DNA from: Dipteris shenzhenensis
Taxonomy: Eukaryota > Polypodiophyta > Polypodiopsida > Gleicheniales
NCBI GenBank assembly: GCA_047967505.1
Contig: CM106541.1
Reading direction: 5' to 3' (one strand)
Length of the DNA stretch: 64,000 bases
The position numbers were made by a program, and so were the translations under genes. Shown one piece after another: positions 52,030-63,995 of the stretch (its first letter is position 1; each line of letters starts with the position of its first letter). The notes under the pieces were generated by a model. It saw only the letters and a list, made by a program, of their open reading frames with translations. It had not been told where the DNA came from and did not search any database.

Positions 52030-52862
52030 TAGGCATGGGGACCACCCGTCTGCTCACATTTGGGGCCATCTCGCCATTTCTTTTCAAAAAAATTTTGGGG
52101 TAATGTCTCTCCATGTCCCAAATACTGGTCCTCAATAGTGTTTGGGGAATGGAGAGACATTACCCCAAAAAAATTTTGTAAAAAAATGGCTAGATGGCCC
52201 TAGGTGTGAGCAGGCATGACTTTTGGCCAGACGGGGTCCGGCCAGATGGCCCTAGGTGTGAGCCGGCGTGACTTTTGGCCAGAAGGGGACCTCGTCTAGC
52301 CAAAAGTCACGCCTACTCATACCTAGGGCCATTTGGCCTTTTTTTTTAAATTTTTTTGGGGGGAATGTCTCTCCATGCCCCAAACACTATTCCTCAACAA
52401 TGTTTGGGGCATGGAGAGACATTCCCACCAAAAAATTTTTGAAAAAAAATGGCCAGATGACCCTAGGGGACCCATCTGACCAAAAGTCATGCCTGCTCAC
52501 ACCTAGGGTCATCTGGCCATTTTTTCTCAAAATTTTTTTGGGGCAATGTCTCTCCAAGCCCCAAATACTGGTCCCCAATACTGTTTGGGGTATGGAGAGA
52601 CATTCCCCCAAAAAAAAATGGTCAAATGATGGCCCTAGGTGTGAGCAGCTGCGACTTTTGGCGGGGACACCATCTAGCCAAAAGTCGTGCCTACTCACAT
52701 CTAGGGCCATCTGACCATTTTTTTTCAGTTTTTTTTTTGGGAATGTCTCTCCAAGCCCCAAACACTGGTTCCCAACAGTGTTTAGGGCATGGAGAGACAT
52801 TCCCCCAAAAAAAAATTGAAAAAAAAGGGCCAGATGGCCCTAGGGGTTCCCGTCTAGCCAAA
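52030..52862. repeat. Fold-back array of four long palindromes
   Basis: Each palindrome has an arm CCTAGGGCCATCTGGCCATT, T/A-rich TTTTTTTCAAAATTTTTTT, GGGGGAATGTCTCTCCA, AGCCCCAAACACTGG, a short loop (TTCCCAA), then the same words inverted. Centres lie near 52131, 52393, 52575 and 52774. Palindromes are joined by CGTGACTTTTGGCCAGACGG or its inverse. Arms are roughly 65-100 bp with scattered mismatches. No open frame is meaningful here. It looks like tandem copies of a fold-back or MITE-like unit. Confidence 0.9.
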
Positions 52863-54470
52863 TATTGGTTCCCAACAAATCAAGGATGCCTAATAGTTTT
52901 GTTTTTTTTTGGGGGGGGGGGGGTCAAGATTGCCTAATATTTTTCCCAATCATCTTTTTTCTCTTTTACTTATTGGGAACCACTATTTGGGGCTCAATCT
53001 TATTGAAGCCTAGTTCAAGTGGTTGCCTTTCTTCGTTTACACAATACTTGTTCCTCTTGGCTCAACTGATTTTTTGTATAGATATGTGGCTAATGGGGTG
53101 TGCTGGTGTTCATTATAGAGAAACTTGCTAATCACCAGGAAGGGGCTGATTAGGGGCAAGAAGTAATGTCATAAGACACAACGAAGTCCTCTTGGCCAAG
53201 CACACATTTGGGCCAAACTTACATTGTTTGATCCAATTCACACCCACATGCACATTGAGGCCAAGAGGTATTTTTGAAATTGAGTTTTAGGTGAACTTCA
53301 ACAAGCAGCAAGAATAAGACAACAATAATAAAACAACATAGATTATGATTTTACTTTATTTCCTGAGAATGATAACATTTATTTATTTTAGAATGAAATA
53401 ATATCAATTACCATAGAAAGGGAAGTACAAGCAACGTCCATTAGGGAGCCAAAATATAGTGTCTACAAAAGGACACACTATAATATAATAGGTGTCCTCT
53501 AAAGGAAAAGAACACATACAAGACAGATAAATGTTGATGGGTATAGTGGTAAATGCTAAAGAATGACCACTTCCATCACGTTGAAGAAGATTCTTCCCTC
53601 TACCTTTGATTGCCTCAATGTTCTATCCATCCATGCTCAAGTTCCTTGAAATCCAATCGTGATTACTTCCACATATTTGAAAATATTTGAATAATGTTTA
53701 TCCAATAAGCTACATGGAGAAGCTAGTTCATAATCCCTAGACATAGCCCTCATGCACTTGCACCCTTTGATTGATTACTTGCTCCACCACAACCTACCAA
53801 GAACACATTTTGTCACATGCTCTTGTAACTCAAGAAACACTTCTACATCTTGTTTTGGTAACATTGAAATGGAACAATGAGAGATGTGAGAAAATAGATT
53901 TGAGTTACTGAGTGAAAGTAATTAAAAAAATTAGATTACAAAATAACTTTGTTGTTACACTATCAACTACCAAGCACCACATTGTAGGAGAATCTTGCAA
54001 TGGAGCCATGAGAGGATTAGAAAAGCCACGAAAAATAATTATGGTGAGAAGAAAAAGGATTAGGGGGTTAGAAAGTGATTAAGTGAGAAGAAGAAGGATT
54101 GAGGCATTGGAAAGTGACTGTGATGAGTAGAAGAAGGATTCAAGGGTTGGAAAGGGATTTGGGTGCATATGCATGGTTTGGGGGAAGGTTTGGAAGGGTT
54201 TCACATCATTTTTAACACTTTTGAAAATTTTCAAATTTTTGGGGGGACTAGTACCCGCAAGATACTTTTTAGGAGCAAGGACCACCTTGGGGTATAAAGA
54301 GGGTGGACTTCTTGCACATGGTGGGGATTCTCCAAGTGGGAGAGGGAGGTGCACTTTTTGGGACCACCAAAGCCTAGGAAGGTATACTTTTTTGGACTCA
54401 TATGGGGGTGATGGGACCCTTTATAGACCTTATTAGTTCTTAATCCATTTTGCTAATCCACTCCTTATGA
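52863..54470. other. AT-rich spacer with a G homopolymer
   Basis: A T-run followed by about 14 G occurs at 52899-52923. No gene was recognised. The minus frame at 54079-54354 is Pro/Ser-rich without similarity. Confidence 0.45.
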
Positions 54471-54506
54471 GGCCCTTTTTGAGTCCAAAATTCCCTAATG
54501 TGATGC
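54471..54506. repeat. Right arm of the distant inverted repeat
   Basis: Reverse complement of 49096-49136. See that entry. Confidence 0.7.
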
Positions 54507-56911
54507 AGAAGTTTGGCACTATAAAAAGATACATCCTCATGTGCTATTTTTCCCACGAGGACAAAAGACTGGTGGATTCCATGCTTTTGCAAGGGAGAGG
54601 AGTGGGTCCACCAAGGCTTAGTACAACTTTCCAATGGTTGTTCTTGCACATATTTTTTTAGGCTAAGTGCTTTAGAGTTATTCATTCCTTGCATTGAAAT
54701 CCTTTGCCACATATTACCTCAAACACTTGCAGGTGGCTCATGTGTAGGAGGAGTACTAGCCTTAGTTCAAAGAGGAGATGGACAAAGTGGATGCCCAATC
54801 CCTCACACTAGAGGATGGTGAGAGATGAAATATAAAGCATCATAGAGTGTGGAGGATAACTTCAAGGCAAAAGGATACAAGATGTAGTCCATCACTAATC
54901 CTGCTAATGGGGAGGGTTTCTTTGGTGTGTTGTGAATTGGGACATGAAAGGAAGGATCATGGATTGAGGACAATCTCAAGGCATTGGGCTCAGCATAGAT
55001 AACTCCAAAGAAGGATCCTTTCTTGGAGTCTCCTATTTTAAAGTGTGTTCTATGTGGCCATGCAATGGAACTCACCCTTGTATTTTATAAGTGTTTCTAT
55101 GGTGCAATGTGAATACTATTTTTTCTAATGGCAGGAAAAAGGAGGTGTTGCGTGTGTTGTCCGCCAATGTATCATTGCAGACAAAACTTGGCATGCCAAG
55201 GCACAATAAGTAATGGAGACGATACATTGTCAAAGAGACTTATTGGGCCCAAATGGTGGATCTGGCATGTGAGTTGATAGAACCTAGATATAGAACTTTT
55301 TTCAGACCTTCTTTGAATTTGAGTATTGATGTCGTGGTCTATTTATGTAGGGATTTTATAAACCTCAGAATTTTTTTGAAATTAGGCATGCCTCCATCTC
55401 TCACAATATGTGGTTCACCTAGCAAGGTAGCGGGCAATCATGATGTGGGTAGACTTTCCCACATCAACCCTAGTTGAGCGTGTCCCTGGAAAGGAAGTTC
55501 TAGACTAGAACATGCTAAATGTTATATTATGCGTAGCAAGGGACAATCATACAATGGATTCACACTATATAGCACCATGATGGTGTTCATAGAGTGTGTA
55601 TATGTGCAGGAAGACCCCAAGGAGTAGGTAGGGAAAACCATTTAAGCAGAAATACTATCTGAAAGAATGCACAATAATACACCTAGAATGTGACCACTGG
55701 CCTAGGTTCGCTTGCCTAAACGTTTTCTCCACTCAGTACTATCCAATTTATATATCATTTTCTTACAAACTTGTTGTAACATCATTGGATCCAAAAATAT
55801 GCATGATATCACATGTTGTAGTCTTGCAATGTATCAACTAGAAAGATAGTTTCTCAATTACACAAGCTAGCAACTTTATGGATTAATGCATCTAGTCCAG
55901 TAATGTCTTGTGGTACCAAACATCTCCAACCATTATTTGCCACATCTCATCGATTGGTTCACAATGATCTTGAAATTCTTACTCCACCTAATGTTTGGGT
56001 TTAGTACACTATAACACAAAGTATGTGTCATCTTTTTTCTTCTCCTCATAGTGAGAATTATGAAGTTATCCCCCTCTTCTAGTGCATTAGTGAGATCATG
56101 GAATCCCTCCCCAAACTCTCTTACACTATTTGTGTCTTTGATATAATCTCCATGTAGAGGTAAAATGTGACATATCTCCCCAAACTCTCATACACGATTT
56201 GTCTCTTTGACACAATCTCCATGTAGAGGTAAAATATGACATATCTCACATTATTTCATAGTTACAATATCTTCACACTTCTCATAAGCTCCCATGATGC
56301 ATGGATTGAAAAAATAGAAAATATGTCATGTTTGAGAGAAATGTGCTTTTTTGAATGACCCATATGGTGAGAAAAACTTATGTCCCATCAATGGTATCAT
56401 AGGTATATTTGTTTCTCATTTGTACTGCATCCATTTCACCTCATGGAACATTTTGCACATTGTTGAGGCTCTTTTAATTGTATGACAACTATGCACTTGT
56501 GAAGACATTAGACACAAACCATGTTGTTGCATCATGGACATTATACAACCTATGGTGATGAGGACATGTTAATTGATTTCAAAATAAAAAGCTTTCTTAA
56601 TAAGAACACCATATCCATCATGTTGCCATGGTTAGACCAAAAGAAATTTTGCATTATGTTTAGACCAGTGAGGGATTTATACTTTGCAACAAAATAGAAT
56701 CCATGGGTTAGTTAAATTGAGAGGAAGCACCATCTGAACACACCCAATGTTGTTTTACTATTTCTTGTACTTGGGGATTGTTTTTGTTTAACTAGTGCTA
56801 GTCCAATAGAAAAGCATCCTAGACAAACAAGGTGTCAACCTCCCTATTATCCAAAATCTAGAAATGGTATGTGTGATGAAATATCTTGAACTTCTTAAAG
56901 CCTACTAATTT

Positions 56912-56960
<49 letters not shown>

Positions 56961-58187
56961 CCAAATTTCATAAGTTGAAAATAAAAATTAACCACCATAA
57001 TGATTTGGAAGAAAAAAGATAGAAGGAAAACAACATTAGAAGTCTAACTACCAACTTGCATTCTGTCCCCATTATGTGTATGATGTGCTTGTTGTACTAC
57101 TTGCATCCCCTCCAATCTTATAGATTTCCTTCTTGTTTGGACAAACGCTCATGTTATTATGCCAAAACAATGTTACTATTAGTGATGACTTCTTACTTAG
57201 GATGTCTCTTACAGTATGTTGATGCGCATAAGCTTCTCACCACATCGGATTGTATTGCTTCCACTCAATGGCCAATTGTTGCCATCACTTTGGTCTTTTG
57301 ATGCACAGTGGACAGTGTATGTGAAAATGTGTGCCCAAGCCATTTTATGTGTGTTTTAGATAAAAATAACATATCTAATGTCACCCTCTTCGCAACTAGC
57401 CAATTTAGCTAAGATATGCACCCCCTTCACATTGCCAAGGCCATGTCTCAAGTTGAAGAATATCATCTCTTAGGCATGCAACTCTCAAAACATTGGTAGA
57501 GTTGACATTTGATGAATCCTTGTATGTAGGGTATAGTTTCTGAGGACACAAGCTTGATAATCACTCAAAATGACCTGATGTTGTTGCTTGAAATGCTTCC
57601 ATTGTCTTTGATACCCTGCCTTGTGTTCTTTGTTTTGGCACACTACTCACATGGATGCATTATTACTACCTCTGAGGATAGCTACTATGTGAGGAGTCAC
57701 TTTTCTTGGTGTTGTTTCTCCCTTCACATACATTTCAAAAGTGTCACCTATTGCTATTTGGATTATGTATCATCAATCTTTGTGTCATTGAAGCTCTTCC
57801 TCATGACTTGATTAGGTTTTATTAATTTTCCTATCATGCAATCTCTATATAGTTCTCTTGCAACCCATGAAATGCCCATAAAATGAGATTGAAGTAAACA
57901 ACAAAATTTTTAATTCAACACACAAACACTTCAAAACTAAGGCTATGCTACATATAACAACCCCATTGCCATGTTCCATGGGACTAATTTCTTTGCTGAT
58001 TTTTTGAATTAGCTGTTACTCAAAAAGCATCCTCAAAGACTGAAAAGCTATCATTTTTGTAACCTTTTTAGAGTTTGAAAGATCAGTAGGTTCTGGTTGT
58101 ATTTTTTGTAGGTAGCATGTGATTTTCTCATTTCTTTTTGTAATGGGATCATACATGAAGGATACATGAAGATCAAGGTTTATAATC
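54507..58187. other. AT-rich spacer, no gene recognised
   Basis: A ~70-bp direct duplication (CATATCTCCCCAAACTCTCTTACA...CATGTAGAGGTAAAATATGACA) lies at about 56105-56245. A (TC)n microsatellite lies at 56920-56957. The region 55950-57900 could be a decayed minus-strand coding sequence, but no motif was convincing. Confidence 0.45.
56920..56957. repeat. (TC)n microsatellite
   Basis: About 19 uninterrupted TC dinucleotides. Confidence 0.95.
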
Positions 58188-59690
58188 ATGGCGAGAAAGG
58201 AAATGAACTTTTGGGATCAACTAGAGTCTCTTTACATCCCTTATAGTTTGGTTCAAAAAAAGATCATTGAAAATGAGCTTACATTTGCTCCTTTTGACTT
58301 TATGGATGAGGATGATTGCTTATTCAATGCAAATCAAGAAGACAGATGGCATCTTGAAGAGAGAAATAGTGTTTTTATCAAACCAATATAGTCCATATCT
58401 CATGAGATGAGCTTGCCATAAGAAAGGCGTTGCATAAGATCAAATATATTTGATTGTAATGAGAATTCCAATGTAAAAGATGGTGGAGATGGTTCAAAAC
58501 ACTCACCTATCATGCAAGATGACTCCCATGTGGAGACTATAAGATGAATAGAAGTATCTTACGATCCAAATTCACTCTTATAGCTTGGGAGATAGATATT
58601 GGTCTGATTAAGATAAATTTGAATGAAAGGAAATGGGAAGCCAATGGTGTGAGTATGGTGTCATTAATGTGGCATACCATATGGATCTAACTCTATTAAA
58701 GGCAAGGAAGTAGCTTATAATTATGGAAGGAAAGGGTCATGAGAGAAGATATGTAATCAATCGAGGCTTAAATTAGAAGCATCAACACCAGTGCCATTAG
58801 AAGAAGAAACATGTAATGATGTGGCTCAAATCCTAGTTGCCATTGAGGAGATTCAATCCTTCAATCTTGTAAATGAAGGCATGGATTGTCTTTGTAAGTT
58901 CCTTTTTATCAAATAATTATTTATTTTCTTTGTTAAGATTTTCACTAAGGTTCATTTATTTAATGATTTGTATATTAATAATGCAGATGCTAAGTTGGAG
59001 TTTGTTGAAGCTACTTTACATAACTATGAGGACAAAGATCATGTGAGAGTGATGTGCACTTTTGATACAAAATGGATGCACTTATGTCCTACAGGGTCCA
59101 ATTTGCCAAATATTGTAAAAGAGCACATGAAAAGAAAAATCCATGTTCTTGCGAACAAGGGAAAAAATCATAGAAAAGCTACCTTATCAAGTGTTATAGG
59201 ACATACAAAGAAGCATGTTGATCGTGATCGAAAGCAAAGATCTCTAGGAGGATTTTTGGTGTCAAATAAGAATACCACTGATAGCACCATAGATTTTGGT
59301 CCTAAAATAGTTGAATGTTTATCCTCTCAGCAACCAAGCGCATCTCAACATTGCCTTCTAAATTTACTATGTTGGGGGTTATGGAGTGAAACAACAAGAG
59401 TAGGTGTCTCTAACGTGCACATCAAAACTATCTTGAATTATCAAAAAATGGGAAAGGATCGGTTTTGTGAGCCTCATACAATGTGTGCTTCTTTATATGA
59501 TGGACACATGGAATATAAGGTGGAGGGTTGCTTTAGGCATGTACAATGCCTTTGTATTTCCAAAGGTGAGATGTCTTTTGAGAGTTTGCCTTGTGAATGG
59601 TGTAAGAAAATTCCAAGATGTGGAGATTTTAGAATGAGGTTGAAAAGGGAAAGCATTACAATTGAGAAGAGTGGAGCAAGGCCCAAATAG
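58188..59690 (+). CDS. Unrecognised spliced Cys/His-rich protein gene or pseudogene
   Basis: A first frame (ATG 58188) gives MARKEMNFWDQLESLYIPYS ... WHLEERNSVFIKPI, acidic and 67 residues, ending at 58391. A later segment (about 58740-58893) encodes LEEETCNDVAQILVAIEEIQ ... and is joined, in phase, over a 93-bp GT-AG intron (58894-58986; T|GTAAGT and AATGCAG|AT) to a 234-residue exon ending at 59690. That exon has DHVRVMCTFDTKWMHLCPTG, a basic KRKIHVLANKGKNHRK segment, HCLLNLLCWGLWSE, FCEPHTMC, CFRHVQCLCI and CEWCKKIPRCGDF. The Cys and His spacing suggests metal binding or a transposase-associated domain. I do not recognise the family. Between 58392 and 58740 the link between segments is unclear. 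Confidence 0.45.
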
Positions 59691-60589
59691 GAAAAGGAAG
59701 AAGATTGGAGTATCTGACTACTAATGAGCTATAAGAGGTCACACTAGCAATCAAGTACTTAAGAGTCTAAAAGATATTGTAAGAAAGCTTTGCTCAAAGA
59801 AATTGAAGGTTGCAATATTATTAATCAAAGTAAGAACTTTGAAAGAATCAAGCATTGAATGTATTAAAAAAGGATGTTTGTTGCTGCAAATTTGCAAATT
59901 GCAATAATATTATTGAGGTCCATAAAGAAGGAAGATTTGGAGGCAAATCAATTTTTTGGGACTTCTTTCAAGATGTGTCAAGAAATATCTTAAGATCAAA
60001 GCAGGGATACAAATATAGTGAGAGTATAGTGAGTCTACAAAAACCATATATGAGACCATAAAGATTTGGGGAGGTCCATGCCTACATTATCTCTTGAGCA
60101 TCAATCTTGAAGGCCCATCTATATCTATTACCAAGAATGAGGGTAGAAATGAAACTCAATTCATGCCTAGAGAGCATGAATATATATATGATGCCATAAA
60201 AACATAGCTACATTGATGCAGAAATAAAATATGGAATCGATTCCAAAGTATCTTTTCTCACAGTTGAGGATGAAACAGATAAATTAAGTATTATTAACCT
60301 TACTTTCGTTGTAAGCTTTCGATGTATCAAAAGTATAATTTACTAAGAATTATTTTCAAATTTATTTTGTTGGTGGAGTGAAAAAGAGGACATTTTGATA
60401 GGATTTTGTGGTGCAAAAGGGGAAGATCATGAGTGTATATCTCACAATATTATCTACGTGGGTGAAGGATCACATGGTTATAGAATAATGTCATAGGGCA
60501 TTATTCTATAGTCCTCATTGCTACTACTCTTGATGAACAACTCCCATAGCTAGCACTTGTTATACATCAAGTACTTGTAATTTCTTTAC
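59691..60589 (+). pseudogene. Decayed continuation of the unrecognised gene
   Basis: Past the stop at 59690, protein-like plus-strand segments continue in mixed frames: KSIFWDFFQDVSRNILRS (about 59950), YMMP-type sequence, then YIDAEIKYGIDSKVSFLTVE DETD-like text at about 60210-60275. They suggest the original protein was longer and that stops and indels have accumulated. No family assignment. The stretch ends at a CACTA-like terminus at 60590. Confidence 0.35.
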
Positions 60590-62340
60590 TACTACAAGAC
60601 ATGAGCCTCTTTCCAACACTGTCTACCGACGCTTTGCAAGCACAGCACGAAAATCGTCGACACGGTTGGCAGGCAAGGAAAGTATCAGTGTAGGCGATAA
60701 AATTTTAGTCGGTATGGTTATCGGTATGCACATCAATATAGTATATATCGATGTCTATATCAACATGCATACTGAGGACTTTCATCAACTTTTGGGTTAA
60801 ATTTTCCATACCGATGTTTTTATAGAACGTTATTTCCAAGGGACCCAAAATAATTTTTGACCACAAGTTTGGTCACTTGAAAGATAAAAAATATAAGCGC
60901 ATGTACACCAAAATTGAGATCAAAACACTCATATATTGATAGTGAACTTACATTACAAATGTACAAAATGTCACTATATAATTGAGAGGGCCAAACGTCA
61001 TGAAGTCTTATCGATGTCAAAACAATCAATCAGTAGCATTTACAGCGACAGCTTTGTCTTGATCCAAGTCTTGCATGCCAAATAAGTCTATCTCAAGGTT
61101 TACATACAATTGATCATCATCCCCTATTGTATATCTACCTAAGCCTTGATCCTCTAATTCTCCCTCTTCTTCACCAAAGTCATGATCTCCACCTTCCTCC
61201 ATTACATTGTCATTATTGTCACCTTCTTCCTGGCCCATATTGTCATCTTCATCCTCTTCCCCAGATCCATCAGCATTATTATTTAGATCTTCTGCCAGCA
61301 TCTCCATATCCACGTTCCTATCTTTAAAATAATGTTTGCTTCGAGGAGCAACTTGGACCATGTACCACCATCTTGGATCCAAACAATCTAGATGAAAGAC
61401 AACCTACGTTCAATATACAAATTAGATGCTAGTAATTATATTCATTTATGCTTAAGTATATAAATATATATATGAAAATCTAACAAACAAAGATATTATC
61501 TTTTAATCAATTGATTAGTATGTACCTGTTTGCAATGCTCTGGAAGAACAAAAGTATCACTTTCATCGGTCTAGGGTGTGGAGTCAATGGCAAAGATACC
61601 ATAGTTGTGTCTCATGACTGTAGCATCGGGACCATTGTAGATAGTTCTAAACCATTTGAGATCAAGTATGAAAATACTAAATCGTCTAATACAACTTCAT
61701 AGATGTCACGTATGGTCCCACAATAATCTAACTACGAGGAGAGAAGATTGGTATCAGAAGCACTTGCTCAGCTATCTTGTACAAAGTTAGCCATGACTCC
61801 ACAATCATATATGACTCTCCTTGACTAGATGTGTTTCACACGAAAATGCCATCCATGTGACCATAATGTGCTGTACTTTTTGTACTACAAAAGAACATGA
61901 TTAAAACAATGAGGATGCTTTTTGTAGTGAACAGTGATCACAAATACCCATATTAAGTAGAAAGGTAAAAAACTTATAACATGTGGCATACATCCAACTT
62001 CAAGCTCACGCTCTGGATCCGGTGGTTACATCCTCTCCATCAGCTTCGGCTTAGACCCATTACATCATGGGAATCCAAGGATCCTTTGGCTATGTTGCCA
62101 TTAAAATTAGAGAGAAATTCAAAGAGATTTTGTTTCTTATCAATGGATTAGATATTCAACAAGGGTGCAGTACATGGGCAGTACCTCCTAGTATAGTATA
62201 TCCAATTTGAGGAGCCTTTGAAATATTTGGAGAAACTAGTTCAAACCTAAAATTAATAAATTCTATACCGTGAAGGAGGTTTGTAGGATGATCTCTAAGT
62301 TTGAAATGTCTACTCAATAAATAGCTGACCGCCAACATTC
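60590..62340 (-). mobile_element. CACTA-like element, left end and transposase C-terminal part
   Basis: TACTACAAGACATGAGCC at 60590 resembles a CACTA terminal repeat (first base T instead of C). It is followed by about 230 bp rich in ACCGA(C/T)G and CCGATG-type short repeats typical of subterminal regions. Minus-strand exons with CACTA-transposase-like C-terminal sequence follow at 61026-61382 and about 61510-61745. The right-hand terminus was not found by 62340, and sequence beyond is AT-rich. The element is probably truncated or decayed. Confidence 0.55.
61026..61382 (-). pseudogene. C-terminal exon of a CACTA (TNP2-like) transposase
   Basis: The minus frame from 61382 begins DPRWWYMVQVAPRSKHYFKD, the 'D-P-x-W ... 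V ... P-R' block that ends plant CACTA transposases (by memory of the family), followed by a highly acidic tail (SGEEDEDDNMGQEEGDNNDN) and ending AVAVNATD at 61026. An upstream minus-strand segment (61745 to 61510) reads CGTIRDIYEVVLDD and LPLTPHPRPMKVILLF, resembling the YGxIxxIxEL(D)Y block just N-terminal in such proteins, with one stop. An intron at 61383-61510 separates them. Confidence 0.6.
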
Positions 62341-63554
62341 ACAAAGGAGAACTCAATTCTCTACTATAGTACTACCTCTTAGGAAGCAATGTTAACAAAT
62401 GATATATTGGATGAAAGCAACAATTTTCTTGAGCCACCCCTTACATATTCAGGGGGCGAAAAGACTCAATCAAGAAATTAAATAAGAGATGGAGATCAAA
62501 GAAGAATAATAGAAACATCCAAAAATACAAATTCACACATATTTGGTCAACACCACAAAAATGATGTGGCTTATTTTCTCTATACGAATGGGAGGGAAAG
62601 GTAGGCTTCCAAGTCATATGGATAATGTGAGCAATTCCTAGATGCAAGGGAGGAGCTCTAAAATGCCTATTTGGGAATGTATGCAAGTTTCTTAAAAGAG
62701 AAATGAAAATGCACACATTCGCATGTACATTTGTTTACTTGTATTTTCCCACTTTGCAACTGTGTAATTTCGTACTCAGATCGATATTCACAATGTGACT
62801 TTGACTATACTACTCTAAATCTTAGTGTAGCATGATGAATAGCTTGTAGTAATATAGATGCAACCTCAAACATTGCTAAACCCTCAATTCCAACTAAGTA
62901 TTGAACAACCACAACGACTTAGAAGTGATAGAATGAGCCAAGTTACCACCCTTGGTCTAAAGATTCACAAAGTTAGCTAGGTCAACAAGGCTTTGGTAAA
63001 GTGGTAAGCCAAGAAATCAACAACAATACAACAATCCCACTCCCATAGGCTTCAACTTCTGCAGCCTTAGATCTCTCCTACTAATAATTCATTTTTAGCT
63101 TAGCCTCTAAAGAAGTCTAACTAAAATCTAGACACATTTGTAAACGCCGAGGATCCTGAGACGTTCCAAATCTTGAAAAATCGTCATATCTGTGTGTGGA
63201 GGAAGTATCGAGGGAAAAACTGGCTGCTGATATGCTACGCTCTTCTAAAACCATTGTATCTGCGTTCAAATGTAAAACCATTGAATCTGCGATCATTGTA
63301 TCTGCTGATATGCTACGTCTTCTAATGCCACTGTATCTGCGATCAAATGTAAACTGTAGGATTTTCGATTCGCGACTCAATTTAGAAAAAGTGGTATTAG
63401 CTACGATTTTATTCTTGTGAAAAACCATAGCAATAAAAGCGGGGAAAATATCGGCATACAAACGTTCTTATTCTCGAATCTAAAAATGCTCCACCGTTTC
63501 TATAAGATTTGGTCAGCTCGACGAAGACGTAACGCACAAGGAGAAGATCATCCT
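62341..63554. other. AT-rich spacer with one short internal repeat
   Basis: At 63215-63350 the words TCTGCTGATATGCTACG(C/T)(T)CTTCTAA and ACCATTG(T/A)ATCTGCG(T/A)TCAA recur two or three times in ~85-bp periods. No gene was recognised. If the terminal ORF to the right is a gene, part of this stretch is its 3' flank. Confidence 0.45.
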
Positions 63555-63995
63555 TCAGCAACCCTCATCACGGGCAGCCCTTATAAATGGCCAAGAGAAG
63601 ACTGGCAAACACCACCAAGCATACAGAATCACCATACTGGAAGCCACCGTAAACCATTGAGTAATCACGGACTTGTGGACGGTGACCAACAACAACGGGG
63701 CGGTATCACCGCATCCAGGCTTCGCTTGCTTATACCACGTTTGTCCAAGTATTGCGAACACCAAGTGCAGCACTGGAGGCACCACTCCACAGCTGCAAAC
63801 TGACAGCGAGCTACAGACGATGCTTGCGATGAGAAAAGCGTGCAGCAGGTGATCATAGAGGCAATGTTCCGGAGATCGAATGGCTCTCGCAGAGATGGCA
63901 ATGTTCCAGATGTTCAAACCGAAGACGGACAGAGACAAAAGAGCGTAGCCAATTCCGAGGAGCGCGCCGGGGAGTGCTTTGACAAAGAAACCCAT
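63555..63995 (-). CDS. Putative multipass membrane protein, 146 residues
   Basis: The ATG at 63995 opens MGFFVKALPGALLGIGYALL, a hydrophobic segment running to LNIWNIAISARAI. A second segment is HAFLIASIVCSSLSVCSCGV, a third PPVLHLVFAILG and a fourth FTVASSMVILYAWWCLPVF, ending RAARDEGC and a stop at 63555. The local base composition is clearly more GC-rich than the AT-rich spacer around it, favouring a host gene over chance. Only 5 bp of upstream sequence is in the window, so the start cannot be tested. Splicing within it (for example near TTCCAG at about 63645) would alter the C-terminus. I do not recognise the family. Confidence 0.5.
   Translation of the reverse strand: MGFFVKALPGALLGIGYALLSLSVFGLNIWNIAISARAIRSPEHCLYDHLLHAFLIASIVCSSLSVCSCGVVPPVLHLVFAILGQTWYKQAKPGCGDTAPLLLVTVHKSVITQWFTVASSMVILYAWWCLPVFSWPFIRAARDEGC

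Noticed and set aside
55950-57900. Decayed minus-strand transposase in the 56-58 kb spacer
   Set aside because: Some protein-like fragments appear, but no motif, frame continuity or terminal repeats could be supported.
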